NCBI GenBank assembly: GCA_019009955.1
Contig: CM032229.1
Span: 142,685,501-142,749,500 of the forward strand
Direction: 5' to 3'
Length of the DNA: 64,000 nt
Source: Riptortus pedestris
Lineage: Eukaryota; Arthropoda; Insecta; Hemiptera; Alydidae
Part shown: one piece after another, positions 1-15,918 of the stretch
How positions within the stretch are numbered: the stretch's first letter is position 1
Layout of the letters: each line of letters begins with the position of its first letter
Position numbers and translations under genes: made by a program
Notes under the pieces: generated by a model
What the model was told of the DNA's origin: nothing
The model's database searches: none
What the model saw: the letters and a program-made list of their open reading frames with translations, nothing else

Positions 1-395
1 TGCACCTCGTGACTTTTCACATTCCACCACATAGCTTTCCACAAGGCACCAAATTACACCACTTGACTATCCACATGCCACCACATGACCTTCAATGTTT
101 TTCTATTAACCCAGTATTCAAATATTCTACATTTTTTAATGAAGGGTAGTGAATGCATCACCAACAATAACTTCTTACTTCTACATAGACTTTATTGAAA
201 ATGTTCTTCCATGTTTCGGCGCCCATATACCACCTCTATGAGAGTTTCGACGAGATTTCCATTGCAAAAGGTACATTTCAGTAGGAGTAAGAGAGGACGA
301 ACTAACTAAATGAAATAGGCCCTGAATAGGTGGTATACAGGACTCGGGACATGTGGGCCATTTTCCATGAGAGCATACGTATAAGAAAGGAACTA

Positions 396-2680
<2,285 letters not shown>

Positions 2681-2689
2681 AAATAGCCA

Positions 2690-2965
2690 ATGCTCCTTCC
2701 TATCTGTGAAATAGTTCTTGTTCAGCTGATCATTCATATTCGTTTACAACTACTTTTATTAATAATATGGGTTTTAAATATTCAAAAAATGCTATTATTT
2801 TTAAAATTAAAAGAACTGGCATTAATAGAACAGATACATCTCCATTTTAAGAAAATGTTGTCATATCAAATTTGTGAACATTTCTAAATATTAATTATTT
2901 ATCATTTGAAGTAACTTCTTTAGATAAAAAAACACCAGGATTAAAATCCAGTTTTAATACAATGG
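2690..2965 (+). repeat. Left copy of a 240-bp repeat found inverted at 4320-4560
   Basis: Ends with GATAAAAAAACACCAGG and ATTAAAATCC. The reverse complement of 4320-4560 gives the same order of blocks: ATGGGTTT, TGCTATT, CATTAATA, CATTTGAAGTAAC, TTTAGATAAAAAA, CCAGGATTAAAATCC. Divergence is visible throughout. Confidence 0.6.
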
Positions 2966-3744
2966 AGGAAAATATTGCTGGATGTCGTAACAATCCATGG
3001 AATTGAATATCTACGATTCAATCCAACAAAAAGCCTGCAAGGTTATATCTCTGTTGTTTAGTGATGTATTTATTTCACTTTAATTACGTTAAAATATTTT
3101 CAATAAGTTATAAATAAATTAGGGGACAACTTACTGAAGTGATCTTTCTTAAAGCTCCATTTTCGACACAGCTTTCAAACAAAGTTTAGTATTTTTCCTA
3201 TTGATCTAATCAGTATTGTGCTTTATTTAAGGCTAAAAAAATCTTCTAACTACTGTAATTCTAACTTAACGGATGTCACGGCCGACCGTTATTCAAACAA
3301 GTACAGCCTTGACAAAACGTTTGATTCAGCTTGTCCGATAGAATGCCGTGAAAATCTGCGGCCGGTGTTTCCTAACTTCCTTTTTCATGTCTGAATAGTT
3401 GCTGATGAAAAAAAAGTAGTTTCAAGGTTAGTTCCGTTTACTTGCTAGATGGGATTAGTAAGAACATTCAGCCAATATTTATCTTGAAATATGTAATTGT
3501 GTGATGGTTGTCTTTCCGACGATTCGCTAGGGTTGTTTCACCTATACGGGAGCGTGAACGCATTATAACTTGTAATATTGATTTCAATTTTTACGGGGAC
3601 TCGGCTCTTTTTAAAAATGGAAGGAAAATCCTGTAACACAAAATAACAATCAGTGGAACACTCAAAAGAATATTAAGAACAAAACTAATGAAATAGAACA
3701 CAAAACATCAAAATAAACATGAGTACTGACTCATCTTAAAACCA

Positions 3745-4159
3745 AAAAGTCCCTCACGAAGGGGCTGCATAAACTAAGCAGATTTCCCACGTGAAGTTAT
3801 ACAATAGAGAAATCTCCAAACGAGAGCCGAACTCGCTTTCGGCGAGAACGAATAGAACCGACCTTAGCCGATCTCATTTCGTCCATGTTCCGCGCACACT
3901 TAATAAAAATACAAATATCTCGGTTAATGTTCAACATAGAGAATAAAAGTATATAACAATATTTATAGTAAATTTAATTTGCAATATGATTAATTCTATA
4001 CAATTTTTCCATCCGATGTATGGTAACGGAGAAATTTCGAAATTCCCCCTTCTACTGGTCCGATTTCAGCCGTTACCGAACTTGATCTTTCTTTTTACAT
4101 AAAACGATTAAATACCGAGTAGGTGACGATTAAACAAACGACCACTAGAGTGTTAACAG

Positions 4160-4203
<44 letters not shown>

Positions 4204-4318
4204 TTGGAACGGACCTCATTTTCGTCATCTCTTAGGTAGGATCGATGGACATATGAAGAAATGTTTCGAAACTCGCGTCATGAGTACGACCTCATTAGCT
4301 GTTTTCCTTTAAGGGGAA
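3745..4318 (-). mobile_element. Helentron-like non-autonomous element, near-complete
   Basis: Runs from AAAAGTCCCTCACG with the hairpin region and GCAGATTTCCCACGTG, through the core and a (TA)n tract (about 4167-4200), to CCTCATTAGCTG and TTTAAGG. Core middle is shortened compared with 37463-38475. Confidence 0.7.
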
Positions 4319-4319
4319 C

Positions 4320-4560
4320 AACCGGGATTTTAATCCTGGTCTTTTTTATCTAAAAAAGTTACTTCAAATGGTAATCAATTAAATATTTATAAATGTTATA
4401 AATTTGATATAACTACATTTTCATAAAATGGACATGTGTCCGTTTTATTAATGCACGTTCTACTAATGTAACAAAATAGCATTCTTTTAAGATCTAAACC
4501 CATGTTATTAATATGAATGAAGGAAGAATAGGCTTCTGTGAATAGTCTTATACAGAATTG
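4320..4560 (-). repeat. Right, inverted copy of the 2690-2965 repeat
   Basis: Starts GGGATTTTAATCCTGG and continues TTATCTAAAAAAGTTACTTC. Together with the left copy it brackets about 1.35 kb that contains a minus-oriented Helentron-like element. Confidence 0.6.
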
Positions 4561-5965
4561 AGATGTTAATTTAGCAGATTTCCCTTAAGGGTTTACATGG
4601 TTTGTTAATTACTTCAGTCTCCACCTACCTCAATCTTCTATAGTTTAGTAGAATCCCTGAACAGAATTTTATCTTACTTTTTCCCAAATACTAGAATGAG
4701 ACTGCCGTTATATTTTGACCCCCCTCAAACGATGAATATGCATGTTTTAAATTATAATATGATTGTAACTTCTTAACAATAAAGGAGTCACTTAATGGAT
4801 ACGTTAATACGCAATCATTATATTTGGGGATTTCAAACACAAATTTGTCAGATTTCCACTATTTACATCGAGGGTATGCGAATGGAATAATTACATAATT
4901 ACTGTAATTGTCGCAGAATATTTGTTTTCTGTGATGAATATGACGGAGTCATATAGTGTCTAGGTTAATGCAATCTTCACCGCCCTCCCTCGCGAATCCC
5001 CACGGGAAACCACTTCTATTTTAACCCGACAACAACGGGCATGAGTGCAATAAATGAGCTTTGTTGTAAAACCATTTGTTCGATCTTTCACAAACTTTAA
5101 ATTGATTTATGACGAAATTAATAGCAAGAATGGATTTCTGTTGCCACCAGTGAGATAAAAGAGGTTTTTTTTCTATCCCGTATGATACCCATCCTCGGTG
5201 GAAATCTGCTAAAAAGGGAAAATGAATAATTTAAAATAAAAACTTGGTAAATTTAATAATATCTATTCATGAAAACAGACGTATAAAATTCACATTGTTG
5301 CAATAAAAGGGCCACCCTCAGTCAATGGTTCTTGCAACTCATCTATATTTAGGTAAGTTCGTAATATGCACTCTGTTAATACGTGTATAGTCATCCTTTA
5401 ACATTGCGTTTATTTCCAATATTTCGTTTTTGGTAACTAGCCAGTGTTCTTGCCAATCTTTGATTATTGTTGCTTGTTCTATCTTGTTGAAATCTGATAG
5501 TGTTAACATAGTTATATCAGTAGTTGTCTTGTCATTTGCTAATTTTTAATGTTTGTCAACTCCTTTGTATAATGTCCGTGTGTCCGCGTAACCACAACAT
5601 TTTAAAATTGCAAGTTTTTTAGTGCATGCAGTAGGGAACGCCAACTAAAACATACAGACATTACAATGCAAGATGAGATTTTATTTACGTACTGTTTCTA
5701 TATTTTTCTAAAATACACCAGCGGTCATATTCTACATATTGAGTGTAACACCCCTATACAGTTACTACACACATTACAGGCCTTTATACTCGGTTTCTAG
5801 TCCAAATTGCATGGTCAGATCATTCATCCATAACATGACAACACGTCTACAGTCAACCGGCTACACCCCTTTGGAATCTGAGAAGCCTCATGTACTAAGT
5901 CTGAGTGGCCATCTATATCTCGTGAACATGTTTGGTCCTAACTGATTCAAGAAAATCACTTTTAA

Positions 5966-7015
5966 CAGATTTTCATTAGGGAAAATCAGCTATTGAGATT
6001 GTACTCATCATGGGAGTTTCTTCAAATGACCTGAAACGGACATCATAATTTGTACTGACTCTCTTAGCTCATTACATTCATTAAAAAAAAACATATATAG
6101 TTCACATCCGCTCATCTTGTACATATAACAAAAATCCAGACATTAAACAAAAGAATAACTATGTAATAGTTACCCAGACGTACAAACAATAAACAAAGCA
6201 CACAAATAGACGAACTTGCCAAATCAGCTACTCAATAAAGAACTCGCAACACATATACACGACACACCAAGATATTCAAGCTCAAGCAAAACATATGATA
6301 CTCAATTCATGGCAGAAATCTTGGATTGCCACAACTGATAACAAACTTCGAGAACTAAAACATATACTTGGTGAATGGCCTTCCTCAAAAAGGCTAATTA
6401 GAAGAAAAGTAGTTTTAACGAGGTTAAGAATTGACCATTCACGAGTGAATCACACTTACTTACTGGAGAAGACGAACCCTACTGCCAAAACTGTAGCTGG
6501 AGACTTACTATAAAACATATACTAACTGACTGCTATCTAAGGACTCACATAAACCTACCACACACTTTGACTAAATTACTACATGACTGTAGCCAGTATA
6601 TAGACCGCGTATTACACTACTTGAAACATAATAACATTTTCAAAAAATTATAATTTAGGACAATACTGAAAATGTTTGCAGAAATGGGCATACTCACTTA
6701 AATATAATAAAGTGATTGTAGGAATTAAACTGATTCGCCCCAGTCGCGAAATGCGATTATTGTATAAATAAATCAAATAAATATAAAAATGAAGATCAAG
6801 TTCGTTAACGGCTAAAATCGGATGACTGGGAGGGGAATTTCAAAAATTCGAAATATCTCCATTTTTATACGTCGGATCATAAAAATGTATAGAAAAAATT
6901 TATACACTATTTAATGATCTATAAAAGTTTTAATATAGGTATTATCCCTATCATGAATACTAACCGAGATATTTGGATTTTTTAGTTTTCAGTTTTCACT
7001 ACACCCCCACTCCTA
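5966..7015 (+). mobile_element. Helentron-like element split by a LINE fragment
   Basis: The left end (AACAGATTTTCATTAGGGAA, then TCAGCTATTGAG) lies at 5966-6060. The core resumes at 6788 with GATCAAGTTCGTTAACGGC. The sequence between is a LINE 3' end. Confidence 0.6.
6100..6785 (+). pseudogene. 3' end of a Jockey/I-type non-LTR retrotransposon (degenerate)
   Basis: The frame at 6295-6513 reads ILNSWQKSWIATTDNKLREL, a block with SKRLIRRKVVLTRLRIDHSR, and NHTYLL. This is the familiar tail of LINE ORF2, with R-R-x-x-V-x-L-x-R-L-R-I-x-H. In the neighbouring frame CSWRLTIKHILTDC supplies the Cys/His knuckle, so there is a frameshift. The 3' end is an A-rich tail (AAATAAATCAAATAAATA). Only the terminal part of the element remains. 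Confidence 0.75.
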
Positions 7016-7044
7016 CTCATGTCACATTAAATATAAGCCATTAT

Positions 7045-7405
7045 ATCGTGCACTAAAACATTATAAGCTTAAATTTGGAATAAAATTAGTTCTATGCAAT
7101 TTTTCGATTCGACGTATAATAACAGAGATATTTTGAATTTTCGAAATTTTTCCCCTTTAAACCACCTCCCACCGGTTCAATTTCAGCAGTTAACATCTGC
7201 TTGATGTTTAGTGTAACATAAAACGTTTAAATATCGAGTGTAGTATGATCCAAAATTGCGACCGCTAGAGTGGTAACAAACAAATGTGTATTTATACTTT
7301 TGAACGGACCTCATTTTCGATATCTCCTGGGTAGGATCGATGGACGTTTGTTGAAAGTTTCCGTAAATCGTGTCACTACCTCAATAGCTGATTTCCCTAA
7401 ATTAA
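7045..7405 (-). mobile_element. Helentron-like element, 5' truncated
   Basis: Contains CGGTTCAATTTCAGC, GCGACCGCTAGAGTGG, GAACGGACCTCATTTTCG, GGTAGGATCGATGGAC and ends CTCAATAGCTGATTTCCC. It is joined head to head with the preceding plus-oriented copy. Confidence 0.65.
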
Positions 7406-7959
7406 AATCTACTAAAATTCAAACTGATGTTGTTTTTTCCACTAATTTTCTGCAAGATTATAAAGGGTCTTTGAGTAATTTTTTCATGGGAGCGACCTCC
7501 TTCTAAAGGAACCCTTTGCTCGTGCCGCTGTTGATTTATTTATTTTTATAATTACAGCAATCAAATATCAACTAATATAATCACTACCGTCTAAGAAAAA
7601 GACGTAACTCGATTGCTTAAATTAACTATCTGAGTACTTCTTAGTACAATAAACACTCCATTATTTTGAAAAGGAGTGTTTCAATAAGATGCCTACATTC
7701 TTAGAAAATCATATTAATTTGGCAATTGCCTGAGTTTCAGAGCCAAGTGTAGTCTTGGCAAATCTCTTAATATTTTTTCGAAGAAAATTAAATGTTTCTT
7801 AATTAACTAATGTGTTCATAACACGAGCTTTTAGAGTTAACTAAATGGATAGATATAAATAAAGTCAATAAGGAAAACCGAATTTAAATAAATGCGTAAA
7901 TAAGTGCGTAGTACTGGCGTGTGTGTGTGGGTGTGTGTGTGTGTGTACATACACACACA

Positions 7960-9455
7960 CATATATAACGCTCTAGCGATTGTAATTTTTATTTGTCTGT
8001 TACCAAACTTTATATTTAAACATTTTATATAAAACTAATCATCAAGTTCTTTATAGACTGGAATCTGATCTGTTTTAATTAGTAAAATTCATGTTAAAAA
8101 TATCTCTATTCTTACACGTCGCATGAAAAAGTTTTATATATCCATTCATGTTGATGAACTAATGTTCTATAGTTTCTGTTCTATAGCTGATTTAAGGGAG
8201 GTTCTACTCATGATTCGATGTTGGAAAAGTTTCCTCAAATGTCCATCGATCCTGCTTAAATGACGAAAGTGAGGTCCATTCAAAATTATATATATACACA
8301 CACATATATACATTTGTCTGTTACCGCTCTAGCAGTCTCAATGTTTGTTTTAGCGTTACCAAACTCGTTAACAGGCAAAATCACACCCTAACTAGGGTTT
8401 GGAGGGTGTGGGAATTTCGAAAAATCTTTGTTATTTTAAGTCGGATAAAAAATTTGTATAACCCAATCTTATAGTAAGTTTAATTTTCTATAAATGATGT
8501 TGGGCTCACATTTGATCTAATAAGAATATTAACTGAGATATTTGGATTTTTTAATTTCCAGCATTTTGCAAGTCCTCATCATGGCATAATAGCAATAAGC
8601 AGTTATGGCAAGAACCTCTTTAGAGAACGTCCGTTCGAAACTGTATATCTATCTATCTATCTATCTATATATTTGTCTGTTACCGCTCTAGCGGTAGCAA
8701 TTATTGTTTAATCGTTACCAAAATCGATATTTAGTCGTTTTATGTAAAAAGAAAGATCAAGTTCGTTAACTGCTGAAATCGGGCAAGGGGGGAGGGGGGG
8801 GGTTTAGAGGGGAGGATTTTCGAAAATTCGAAATATCTCCGTTACCATAGGTCGGATCGAAAAATTAAATTTACTATAAGTATTGTTATATACATTTCTT
8901 CACTATCTTGAATATTAGACGAGATATTTGCATTTTTCAGTTTTCAGCCATCAGCAAACCGCCACTTCTACTCATGTTACATTAACAATACTCTGCTACA
9001 TAATAAATCACATTATTCGAAGTTTAAATACCAAAAACTGTATTCAAGAGACCTTTATTATACGAGATACATGCAAATATGTCCTGGTGACCCTCCCCCC
9101 CCCCATCTTGAGGTTTTGGACTACTAAAATTTGATTGATGGAGATAACAATTATTCTGACTTATTATTAATTACAGTACTAGATATAGTAAATAGTTCTC
9201 AACAAAATTAATATTTTATATTCTGATATATTTCAGTAATTGTTTTTCTTTCCGGTGTGAGGCGGGCAGACCCGTTTGTTTACATTTCTAATCTAACGCT
9301 TCCTGTCGGCAGGTTATTGAAATTGGATGAAACATTTCTTATTACCGTTTGTATTTATTCTCGGTGGTGTTGTGTTACCAGTATGTAGATTTATCTATTA
9401 CTAAACTACATGAGGGAAATCTGCTTAGTTTACGCAGCCCCTGCGTGACGGACTT
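7960..9455 (+). mobile_element. Three tandem partial Helentron-like copies, the last with an intact 3' end
   Basis: Copies at about 7960-8185, 8186-8600 and 8620-9455. The last contains CTGTTACCGCTCTAGCGG, a G-rich block (8781-8812), the long AGAGACCTTTATTATACGAG segment, TTTCTTTCCGGTG and the terminal TTTACGCAGCCCCTGCGTGA. Each copy has its own short microsatellite (TATC, CA or TA). Confidence 0.65.
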
Positions 9456-10660
9456 TATTGTTTTCAAGAGACCTTTATTGGTGTGAGATACATGCAAATT
9501 CGTTGTGCGATTACGTCATCTATGGCGATTTTTTGTTTTTATCTCTAAAATGTTTATTTGATCCGTGCCATACTCGATATTTACCCGTTTTAGTCAACAC
9601 TAATGATAGTATTTGTTATTGGCAGAACTCGCACCAGGAATAGGGTGTGGTAGAGTTGGTGGCATTCGAAAGTTCAAAATATCTGCGTTAGTCGAATCAA
9701 AAAATGTTATGGAGCCAATCTTGTTAAAATATTGATACTCTACAATTGTTGTTCAATACATGTTATCGTTACTCAAATAATTTGTAAGTAATTCGTACTA
9801 CATATTTGGTTTTTAATCAGAAAATGCGCTGAGGTGAGATCACTAGTGTGCCATACCAGCACGAGGGAAATCCGCATAGTTTACGCAACCCTTGCGTGAG
9901 GGGTTGTTGTTCTTAGATTACGAAAAGTAGAATGATTGAGATAAAAATTATTCTGGTTCATTATAAATTACAGTACTAGATATAGTAAATAGTTTTCAAT
10001 AATATTGATATATTATATTCAGAAAAATTTCAGTAATTGTTTTTCTTTCCGATAAAGAATACTTCTATCTATCTATTCATCTCCGAGAGGTTGGCTGAAC
10101 TCTTTGTTTACAATTTAGACGCTTTCTGTTGTGGATGTTATTAAAATGTATTTTAGTTGTTTATTTATTCTGTTTATGCCCCACATCGATGGTGATTGGC
10201 AAGATCTCTGTTTAGGGGATAGTTAGAATAATATATTTATTCCTTTATGCACACCTTGGTTGTATTTTATTTATATATTATAGAAAATATTCCTTAAATA
10301 TCTGAGTGTTTCTCGTATTCTTACTTTGTCGAAATGAGTATAATAAAAGTTATCCCTTTTAAATCTTTTGAAGTATGCTGTAGACCTATTTTATTTTAAA
10401 CTATATATATTTGTAAATGTTTTTGTGTTTTAGATATGTTAGTATTTGTGGAAAATATATTGGCTGCTCAGTTAGTACTTCTGTCATATCTTAGGGTATG
10501 CCAATGTAAATTGACTGAAAGGTTTCTCGTTATCATTTGTATTTCTCCACTTAATATTCCCGGTGGTGTTGAATGTTACAAGTATGTAGATATAACTGTT
10601 TTAAAACTTCTTGGAAATCTGCTTAGTTTACGCAGCCCCTGCTTGTCGGACTTTTTACTT
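9456..10660 (+). repeat. Cluster of Helentron-like fragments
   Basis: Shuffled pieces of the same element: AGAGACCTTTATTGG at about 9465, terminal segments at 9860-9905 and 10605-10650 (GAAATCTGCTTAGTTTACGC), and the TTTCTTTCCG block at about 10040. No piece is complete. Confidence 0.55.
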
Positions 10661-11279
10661 ATTCGGCCTGCAGTAAGCCCCACTCTTTATCTTGTGACTT
10701 TTTCACATGCTTTATTACGTCAGTGAACGTCTCTGTAATGCGTGAATCAGGTCGCTGTGAGGATTATAGATTCCCCTCCTCTTCACACACATTTGTTAAT
10801 ACTACGTTTTAATTTAATGCTTTCACTTTTACAATTGTAGCATTTTGTATTATCCCGAGAAATGTGATTTATTAAGATAATACTATTGGTTAATTTTTAT
10901 AAACAAATAACTTAAACAAAATAACTCTGAAATACAGAGAAAGTAGATGTACCCTGTTAATTTATTTATTAACATTACTCCTTCAATATGTTACTCAACA
11001 GTTTTTTGTTACTCACAGATTATGAGTTGCAATGTACATAAAATATAGATGTAATTTTTTTTTCTTAACATAAATGAGTATTTTTAATAATGGTCAAAAA
11101 GAAACGAAAAAGAGTTATTAGGTAGTAAGATGAAATTATGACTCCGTGTAAACCTATAGCTACTCCGTGATGGTTTATACAATTTAACTTATTGATATAA
11201 TTTAAATTCCACTTTCTATTTCTCTCTCAATAGAAAACATATGAAAATAAAAAAAATTAAATTATTTAATAACTTAATT

Positions 11280-11435
11280 TATCTACAGATTACCACCCTT
11301 TTCAAGGTGGGACTGAGGATTTTATTTAATGAATTCCGTCACTAAATAAATTCTTCTGCCCAGGAGGGAATCGAACTCGCCACTCTAGGTTTACCATGTG
11401 AGATTAAGATCAACGCTTAGGAAAGGTTCGGAGCG
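11280..11435 (-). repeat. tRNA-derived SINE copy
   Basis: Reverse complement carries the B-box GAGTTCGATTCC (seen as GGAATCGAACTC), the head CTCACATGGTAAACC and the body CCCACCTTG...GGTGGTAATC. Same family as 34465-34690. Confidence 0.75.
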
Positions 11436-12402
11436 CCCCAGTGTCATGAAACTTAACATTTATAGTGAATATGAAAATAAGAAATGCGACTTGAAATTTA
11501 TGTTAGTCATGAACTATATTCAATTACTTTAAGGAAAAATCGGATATGTAAGAGGGGGGGGGGAGATAAAGACTGGAAACAAAAAGAATTTTGTAGGCAG
11601 CAAAAAATGTATGGAACTACAATTTTCAAGTATGAAATATCTAACAATATTGATTATATGACATTTTATGATCAATCTCAAAATAACGGAAACTTACCGG
11701 ACAATTTTAAATTTCTAAGGGAGAAATTGAATGTTTTCCTTTTTCCCCCCTTTAACACCCTCCCTATCGTCCTTTGGCCAGATTAAGGCTCAACGAATTT
11801 TGTCTTTGGTTTTACATAAATTAGTCAGATATACTTCATTTTTTCCCTCCTGAAAAGGTTATTTTGTGAGTATGGGTTATATTGATGGGGTAAATAAATC
11901 TATTTACGCAATTACCTATGGCCGTTATATATGGTGGAGCTTTTTACTATTCATTTCACTATGTATGCCATTATTCTTGTGCACTATTCTATAAATGAAA
12001 TTTGAAAATAAAAGTTCTTTATATTTGTAGTTCTAAGTGGTATGTTGACCAGTAAATTCGATTGAGAGGGAGGAGGTTCTGTTCTCACTAAGGATTCAGT
12101 AAATATGTACAGGGCATTTAAATTTTTTTTATTTTAGACGTAAAAACCTACAAATTAAGTGCTAAAACACTCTCCCATCTTTCAAAAGGGAGATATTTAT
12201 GATTTTGTGGCTTGTCCTTCCCTTTATAATTTAATACGTTTTCTGAAAGTTTAAGCACATAGTTATACTCTTATAAGCCTAAGCTTTCAGTTCGAAAATT
12301 GCTGTTAGCGAATTTCCTTCTATGAGTTGAATTTCTAAAAATGGTAAATGCAGAAAGAGGGTCACTGAGTCTGTTGAGACGGGTCCACTTTTTTCCAGAC
12401 TT

Positions 12403-13340
12403 CCCTTAAGAGAAATCAGCTATTTAGTTTGTGCTCATGACGCGATTTTCTAACAATTTCATCAGCGACAAATAGGAAATGATTAAAATAGGTTTCGATC
12501 AAAATTAATTAATTTTGTATACACACACACACGCGCGCCCGCGCGCGCGTACACACATACATACACGCAGAACACATATGCATGTTACTTCTCCTGCTAT
12601 CTTACCTGTTAACGATATATAAACGCTGTGTTATTATACGTTGAATCGTAACATTGTATAAAGCCAATCTTATTGAAAATGCAATTTCCTTTAAAAGTAG
12701 TTCTGTACATCTTATCTATCTTGAATATTAACCGAAAAATGTTCATTTTTTAATTTTCAGCCTTTTCCAAACTCAAATAGCAAATATTGTTTTCATGGAA
12801 TCTTTATTATGCAAGATACCTGCAAGTAAGTTGTACAAATAAGAAGACTTCATCAGTTAAGATCTTACATTTTTTACTCGAAAATGTTTATTTGATCTTT
12901 AACATTCTCTGTATTTTATTCGTTTCATTCATTTCATATTCCTTAATGGCTTACATCGGACCCGGAATATGAGTCTTTAGAGGTGAGATTTATAAAATTC
13001 AATTCGAATGCTATAGAATCAACCTTGATTATTTGTAGAATCAAAATTTGTGTTCTATACAATTTTATCGTAACTCAAATATTAAGCGAGATATTTGTCA
13101 GTTCATTTTTTCAGCCTTTAGTAAGCCTCTACCTGTACTAATCGAATTTTTACTTAGGTATAGAGTATATATGGTGAGATGAGATCACCAGTGGACCATC
13201 CAGCACGTGGAAAATTTGTTTGCTAGACGGACATTTTTGGTCAACCACTAAGTAGGATGAATGAGTTTGTGGAAAGGTTTTTTGCAATGAGTGTAACCTC
13301 ACTAGCTGATTTATCTGAAAGGAAATCTGCTCAAAAGACC
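12403..13340 (+). repeat. Helentron-like copies, diverged
   Basis: Left end CTTAAGAGAAATCAGC at 12407, an ACACACGCGCGCCCGCGCGC microsatellite at about 12520-12550, and the core to about 13230. It is followed by a minus-oriented end fragment at 13200-13340 (CCTCACTAGCTGATTT, GAAATCTGCTC). Confidence 0.55.
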
Positions 13341-13385
13341 TCACTGCTATTCCCCTCCTTGTCTTATAAGTAGCAATATTATTTA

Positions 13386-13511
<126 letters not shown>

Positions 13512-14149
13512 CTAGTCGATACTGGAGGCAGTACTGGTGCTGGGCACAGTCTGACACCATTCATCGCCATACAGTCTCACCATTCTAGCCACTAGCTTTG
13601 CGTGTTTATCAGACCTCTGAGCCATTTCTGTGGGGCTGCGTGTCTAAAAAAATACTATAGGAAAGAGATTTTCGCATATAAAGATGTCATATCTGCACAG
13701 AGTCATGATGGGATTTTTTTTCTTTTAAAACATATATTTATTTATTTATTTTATAGTGATCTGTTGTTATTCGACGAACTCGTCACATCTAACGAATAAG
13801 GAGCGTAAATATTATCATGTTTTACTGTTTTGTTCTAAGTCACATTTAAGGTGATTGATATGAGGTAAGTGAGGTTTAACCTCTATTTACGATAATCTGT
13901 TTACTCGGTCAGGTAAAACCAGATATTTTATTTAAACATTATGGAAAAAATCTCTGAATTTTTCTCATATCCATACTTTGTCTATAAGAATATAATAAAA
14001 TTTATACCTTAATAAATCTCCGTAGCACGAAGACTGTATTTTAATTCGATATTTTTAGCAAATATTTATATTTAGGGATTTAGGATGGCTAGTCATCAAG
14101 GACAAGAAGAAGACCACTCTCCTCCATTCTTAACAATTTTTTATTAACT

Positions 14150-14200
14150 GCAGAGTACTTTCAAGGCGAACTGCCCCATCTTCAGTGCTTTGTGACATAA
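14150..14200 (-). ncRNA. Hammerhead-ribozyme-like motif in a retroposon remnant
   Basis: The minus strand reads CTGAAGA, a short stem GGGGC..GCCTT, then GAAA (14159-14185). This is the same layout as the motifs at 31813-31840 and 54519-54544. The stem has two G-T pairs and one extra base after CTGAAGA, so activity is doubtful. Confidence 0.35.
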
Positions 14201-15169
14201 CGAATACACTTGTTTTATAAATATATACAATATAAATAAATAATAAAAATATGAATAAATGGTAACTAGTCTAAATATTAGTCAAGGTATTAAAAAATTT
14301 AAAAAAACAAATATGCATATATATATATATATATAAACATATAAATTAAAACTTAGAAAATACTGACCTAGAGTTGGTCCTTATTCAGCCGAAATGTCCA
14401 GCGAGACTTAGAGCCTACTCGGGTGAGGGCAGCTGTTTTCTTTACATTAAGCTATTACTATTTGAAACAGGGTCTAGAATATTAGATGACGTCATCTATG
14501 TGTCCATAATAAAACTGCTCTATTTACGCAGACAACTAACTATAGAATTATTAATGTGTTTATAATTACAGCAAAAAATCTTAAAATGTGTTTTTCTGCA
14601 AAAATCATTAAAAAAAAAGTTATTTTTGGGGGGAAAACAAAACATTTGTGAATATGACTTTATTATGGGTGGAAATGACCAAAACCATATTCAATATATG
14701 AATATCATTTTATTCATAATTACATTTATAACAATAACCAGATTCATAATCACAAGACTAACTTGTGATTTTATTCAAAGTCATTTATACGAATTCAAAT
14801 GTTTTATGCAATACTACTACGATATTGTGAGCTGTAGTTTTGGGAATTACTCTTACTTTCTTGGAAACTCTTTTCTAAGTTTTACTTATGCCCTTCTTCT
14901 TGGCAAGACCACCTTTTAAAGTTATGTTCATTATTAAATTTGATCTATTCTGATTAAATGTTGAACAGTCATAAAATATATGTAAAAACATTTGTGTTGC
15001 CTGTGAGTCGCAAGTACTATTTTTCATTGTCTTGTATTTTAAATCTTGTTAAATAATGTCCCTGTCTATCCATGTTCCGTTAGAAATTGAGTGCATTTGT
15101 GATGGTGACTCTTTATTGTGTTGTAGTTGTGAGTTATATTTGGCATGTATTGATGTAAGCTGTAAGATT

Positions 15170-15430
15170 TGTTACATGCCGTCGACACTTTGGAATTCCT
15201 TTCAACGGCGTTAAGGAGGATCTTCACACCTGTTGAACCCCGTACCTTCAGTGTTAAGGCTCCCGTTCTAATCTTCTCACGACGCGATAAAAGAGAAACG
15301 GTTATCCGTGCCATGTTCGAAGGTGCGAGGTCTCGTGAGGTTCCAGCGATTGCCAGTGCAACCGTGAAGGGTGCCCTGACACAATCCCGTGCTAAACCCG
15401 GGTGCAAGGTTATACACTGCGCAATCCATA
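15170..15430. other. GC-rich insert open on both strands, unidentified
   Basis: A 260-bp block far less AT-rich than its flanks, with sharp edges. The plus strand is open for 88 codons (ends in TAG at 15433-15435) and the minus strand for 113 codons. Neither translation is recognised. It could be a retrocopy piece, an exon, or a fragment of a transposon. Confidence 0.4.
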
Positions 15431-15884
15431 TTTAGTCACCCATTTAAATTCAAATACTGTGACCCAAATTAAACCACGAAGTTTATTTAAAAAGCCATGG
15501 GCAATGTAAGGCATATATAAGTGACGGTTCGTAGCAAAAGGGGTCGAAATCTAAAAAAAAGAAATGTAAGTACTAGTTATGTGTGGATTTGGTTTCAATA
15601 TACCAATACTTCTTCAGAGCGAGGTGAAACAAATCCATAGTTCATAGTATTCTGTCGGCGGGGACCAGCGATTTCTTGATGACCTCAGAAAATACCGTTT
15701 ACTTTCAGAGCAATGGTGAAAATATTAATGAAATATCTATTCTATATTGTCCTAGGTTAGCCTATTTGTTATTTATCACTTTAAAAAAAAAAAAAAAAAC
15801 GATTAATGCTTAATTCAGTATTTCCTTGTTTCTTAGAACAGCATACATGGGGAGTTAATTATTAAGAATAATTGTTGGTGTGTG

Positions 15885-15918
<34 letters not shown>

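Noticed and set aside
9458..9643. Several short frames such as FSRDLYWCEIHANS
   Set aside because: They fall in the AGAGACCTTTATT segment of the repeat and recur wherever it occurs; no conserved protein.
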